Shown: one piece after another, positions 6,664 through 8,005 of the stretch
Position numbering within the stretch: position 1 is the stretch's first letter
How the letters are laid out: each line of letters begins with the position of its first letter
Assembly (NCBI GenBank): GCA_003219355.1
Contig: QHOQ01000178.1
Span: 6,883 to 14,887 of the forward strand
Origin: Verrucomicrobiota bacterium
GTDB lineage: Bacteria; Verrucomicrobiota; Verrucomicrobiia; Chthoniobacterales; UBA10450
Direction: 5' to 3'
DNA: 8,005 nt
Made by a program: the position numbers and the translations under genes
The notes under the pieces: generated by a model
The model's input: only the letters and a program-made list of their open reading frames with translations
What the model was told of the DNA's origin: nothing
Database searches by the model: none

Positions 6664-6718
6664 GCAATTCGCCGGACGGGACAGCGAAATTCTTCCGTCC
6701 GTTATTGCCGGACGAATT
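6664..6718. terminator. Nested inverted repeats in the convergent spacer, probable two-way terminator
   Basis: The TPR gene (stop ending at 6660) and the aminopeptidase (stop beginning at 6717) run towards each other. Between them, CGGACGG (6673-6679) pairs with CCGTCCG (6695-6701) around a 15-base loop. Outside this, AATTCG (6666-6671) pairs with CGAATT (6713-6718). CCGG at 6672-6675 can alternatively pair with CCGG at 6708-6711, giving one longer stem with a single bulge. The long T run of a classic intrinsic terminator is missing; only short A/T-rich flanks are present. The terminator role is inferred from position and symmetry. Confidence 0.55.
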
Positions 6719-7832
6719 ATTTCCGGCGCGTTCGGTCTTGGTTTAGCGATTGCAGCTGCTTCGGCAGAAACTTGCCGTCTCTGCGGGTCAACTTGCCGTC
6801 GAAATAGATCTCGCCGCCACCGTATTCTGGGCGCTGGATGCTTACCATATCCCAGTGAACCTGGCTCCGATTCCCATTGTCCGCCTCTTCGTATGCTTGC
6901 CCTGGAGTAAGATGAAAGGAGCCGGCGATTTTCTCATCGAATAATATATCCCGCATCGGTTGCAAGACGTGAGGATTAAACCCAAGCGAAAATTCGCCTA
7001 TATAACGGGCGCCCGCATCTGAATTGAGGATTCTGTTAAGCTTTTTCGTTTCGTTACTCATCGCATCCACAATTTTTCCATTCTTAAACTCAAGACGGAT
7101 TCCATCGAAACCAATCCCCTGGTAAATGCTTGGAGCGTTGAACGTAACCTGACCCTGAACGGAATCTCTTACCGGGCAACTGAATACCTCGCCATCTGGA
7201 ATATTGCGATCGCCACCGCAGATCACGGCAGGAATCCCTTTCATACTGAAGCGGATGTCTGTGCCTGGCCCCTTGATTTCGACACGATCTGTTTTTTCCA
7301 TCAACCGCTTGAGCGCCTTCATGCCGGGCTGAAGCTTGTGATAATCCAGTCCGCACACGGTAAAGTAAAAATCTTCAAAAGCCTCAGTGCTCATCCCGGC
7401 AAGCTGTGCCATCGACGGAGTAGGCCAACGTAAGACCACCCATTTCGTTTTCTTAACTCGGTGGTCCTGCACAGCGCGCATCCTCTTCGCCACCAATTTC
7501 ATCTTCTCCGCTGGCACATCGGATAGTTCCGTGACGTTGTTGCTGCCGCGGACGGCGACATACGCGTCCATTTTTTTCATTCGTGCAAGTTCATAGCCCG
7601 CCATTAGGCTCAGTTGTCGATCCGATGCTTCAAGGGCGAGCGAGCGGCTTACCCGAGCATGGTAATTCTGCACAAACGGAATGCCTCCAACGTTTCGCGC
7701 TGCTCGGATCAGCGCGATTGTCATTTCGTCCGGAACGTCAAATGCTTCGATCAGAACCGTTTCATTGCGCTTGAGTCGAATGGAATATTCCACAAGAAGT
7801 TTGGCGAGATCGTCGAATCGGGCATCGTGCAT
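6717..7832 (-). CDS. M29-family metallo-aminopeptidase (AmpS/AmpT-like)
   Basis: Removes N-terminal amino acids from peptides in the cytosol using a two-metal centre (Zn or Co in characterised members). The start at 7832 gives 371 residues, a normal length, beginning MHDARFDDLAKLLVEYS as is typical for the family. The expected metal and catalytic residues are all visible: Glu215 in NIPDGEVFSCP, Glu280 in YIGEFSLGFNP, His307 in GSFHLTPGQAY with Tyr314, and His326 and Asp328 in SQVHWDMV. No signal peptide is seen. An ATG at 7913 adds 27 residues (MSGAGLARALADK...) that do not look like the family, but it has a weak purine-rich GAGAAAA before it and would sit only 14 bases from the upstream gene's stop, so it remains possible. 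The gene runs in the same direction as the ugd-like gene upstream and converges on the TPR gene downstream. Family assignment is secure; the natural substrates are unknown. Confidence 0.95.
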   Translation of the reverse strand: MHDARFDDLAKLLVEYSIRLKRNETVLIEAFDVPDEMTIALIRAARNVGGIPFVQNYHARVSRSLALEASDRQLSLMAGYELARMKKMDAYVAVRGSNNVTELSDVPAEKMKLVAKRMRAVQDHRVKKTKWVVLRWPTPSMAQLAGMSTEAFEDFYFTVCGLDYHKLQPGMKALKRLMEKTDRVEIKGPGTDIRFSMKGIPAVICGGDRNIPDGEVFSCPVRDSVQGQVTFNAPSIYQGIGFDGIRLEFKNGKIVDAMSNETKKLNRILNSDAGARYIGEFSLGFNPHVLQPMRDILFDEKIAGSFHLTPGQAYEEADNGNRSQVHWDMVSIQRPEYGGGEIYFDGKLTRRDGKFLPKQLQSLNQDRTRRK

Positions 7833-7927
7833 AAGACGGTTATGATTCCACCGAGCGCGGCAGATGCAACTGAGCTTATCGGCCAGCGCCCGAGCTAGCC
7901 CTGCACCAGACATTTTTCTCTAAACGC

Positions 7928-8005
7928 TTAAGTCGACGTCACGCTGGCGCGGCCAATCGAATGATAGTGAAAACCGAGATGGATCATCGTTTCCGGGTCC
8001 AATAA
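7928..8005 (-). CDS. ugd: C-terminal end of a probable UDP-glucose 6-dehydrogenase (5' part outside window)
   Basis: The minus-strand frame is open from the right edge to a TAA at 7928-7930 and encodes the last 25 residues, including DPETMIHLGFHYHSIGR. Bacterial UDP-glucose 6-dehydrogenases commonly end with a segment of the form (Y)DP..M...GF.YYSIGR, and the match in order and spacing is good; His replaces one of the usual tyrosines. The enzyme oxidises UDP-glucose to UDP-glucuronate for cell-surface polysaccharides. Only this tail is visible, so no catalytic residue can be checked. The stop lies 14 bases before an ATG (7913) in frame with the aminopeptidase, so the two may be cotranscribed. 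The identification rests on a short motif. Confidence 0.55.
   Translation of the reverse strand, partial: LLDPETMIHLGFHYHSIGRASVTST

Noticed and set aside
7961..8005. Tiny plus-strand frame ATG to TAA of 14 codons at the right edge
   Set aside because: Too short to support, and the minus strand there carries a better coding signal (the ugd-like tail).

Overview
This window reads as ordinary chromosomal DNA of a Gram-negative-type bacterium with moderate GC content (slightly above half by eye). The housekeeping genes, a long TPR/low-complexity membrane protein and the lack of clear Shine-Dalgarno sites suggest a soil Verrucomicrobiota-like lineage (Chthoniobacterales / Udaeobacter-type). That placement is an inference and could only be settled by searching gpmI, hemB or coaX. 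I see no mobile elements, CRISPR, tRNA or rRNA. No gene-free stretch exceeds about 140 bases.

Layout, left to right. (1) 3-728, plus: the 3' two fifths or so of gpmI (cofactor-independent phosphoglycerate mutase), cut by the window edge. (2) 725-1453, minus: a protein with a PD-(D/E)XK nuclease-like signature. Its stop codon interlocks with that of gpmI, and its start overlaps the end of hemB. (3) 1438-2424, minus: hemB (porphobilinogen synthase, zinc-cysteine type). (4) 2425-2545: a divergent spacer of about 120 bp. (5) 2546-3307, plus: coaX (type III pantothenate kinase), followed at once by a perfect 14-bp palindrome. (6) About 3448-6660, plus: a large, unrecognised, signal-peptide-bearing membrane protein. 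It has two tandem copies of a TPR module, a Pro/Ser/Ala-rich linker, one transmembrane helix, a long low-complexity region and a C-terminal array of degenerate 'SFEIAxxQL' repeats. (7) 6661-6716: a short convergent spacer with nested inverted repeats, probably a two-way terminator. (8) 6717-7832 (or 7913), minus: an M29-family metallo-aminopeptidase. (9) 7928-8005, minus: the last 25 codons of a gene whose C-terminus looks like UDP-glucose 6-dehydrogenase.

Most of these genes serve central metabolism (glycolysis, tetrapyrrole synthesis, CoA synthesis, peptide turnover, probably UDP-glucuronate synthesis) and do not form one pathway. hemB and the nuclease-like gene probably share a transcript. 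The ugd-like gene and the aminopeptidase may share another. I do not see a new multi-gene system. The most unusual object is the large membrane protein, for its clean internal duplication and its C-terminal repeat array, which I cannot assign to a known domain.
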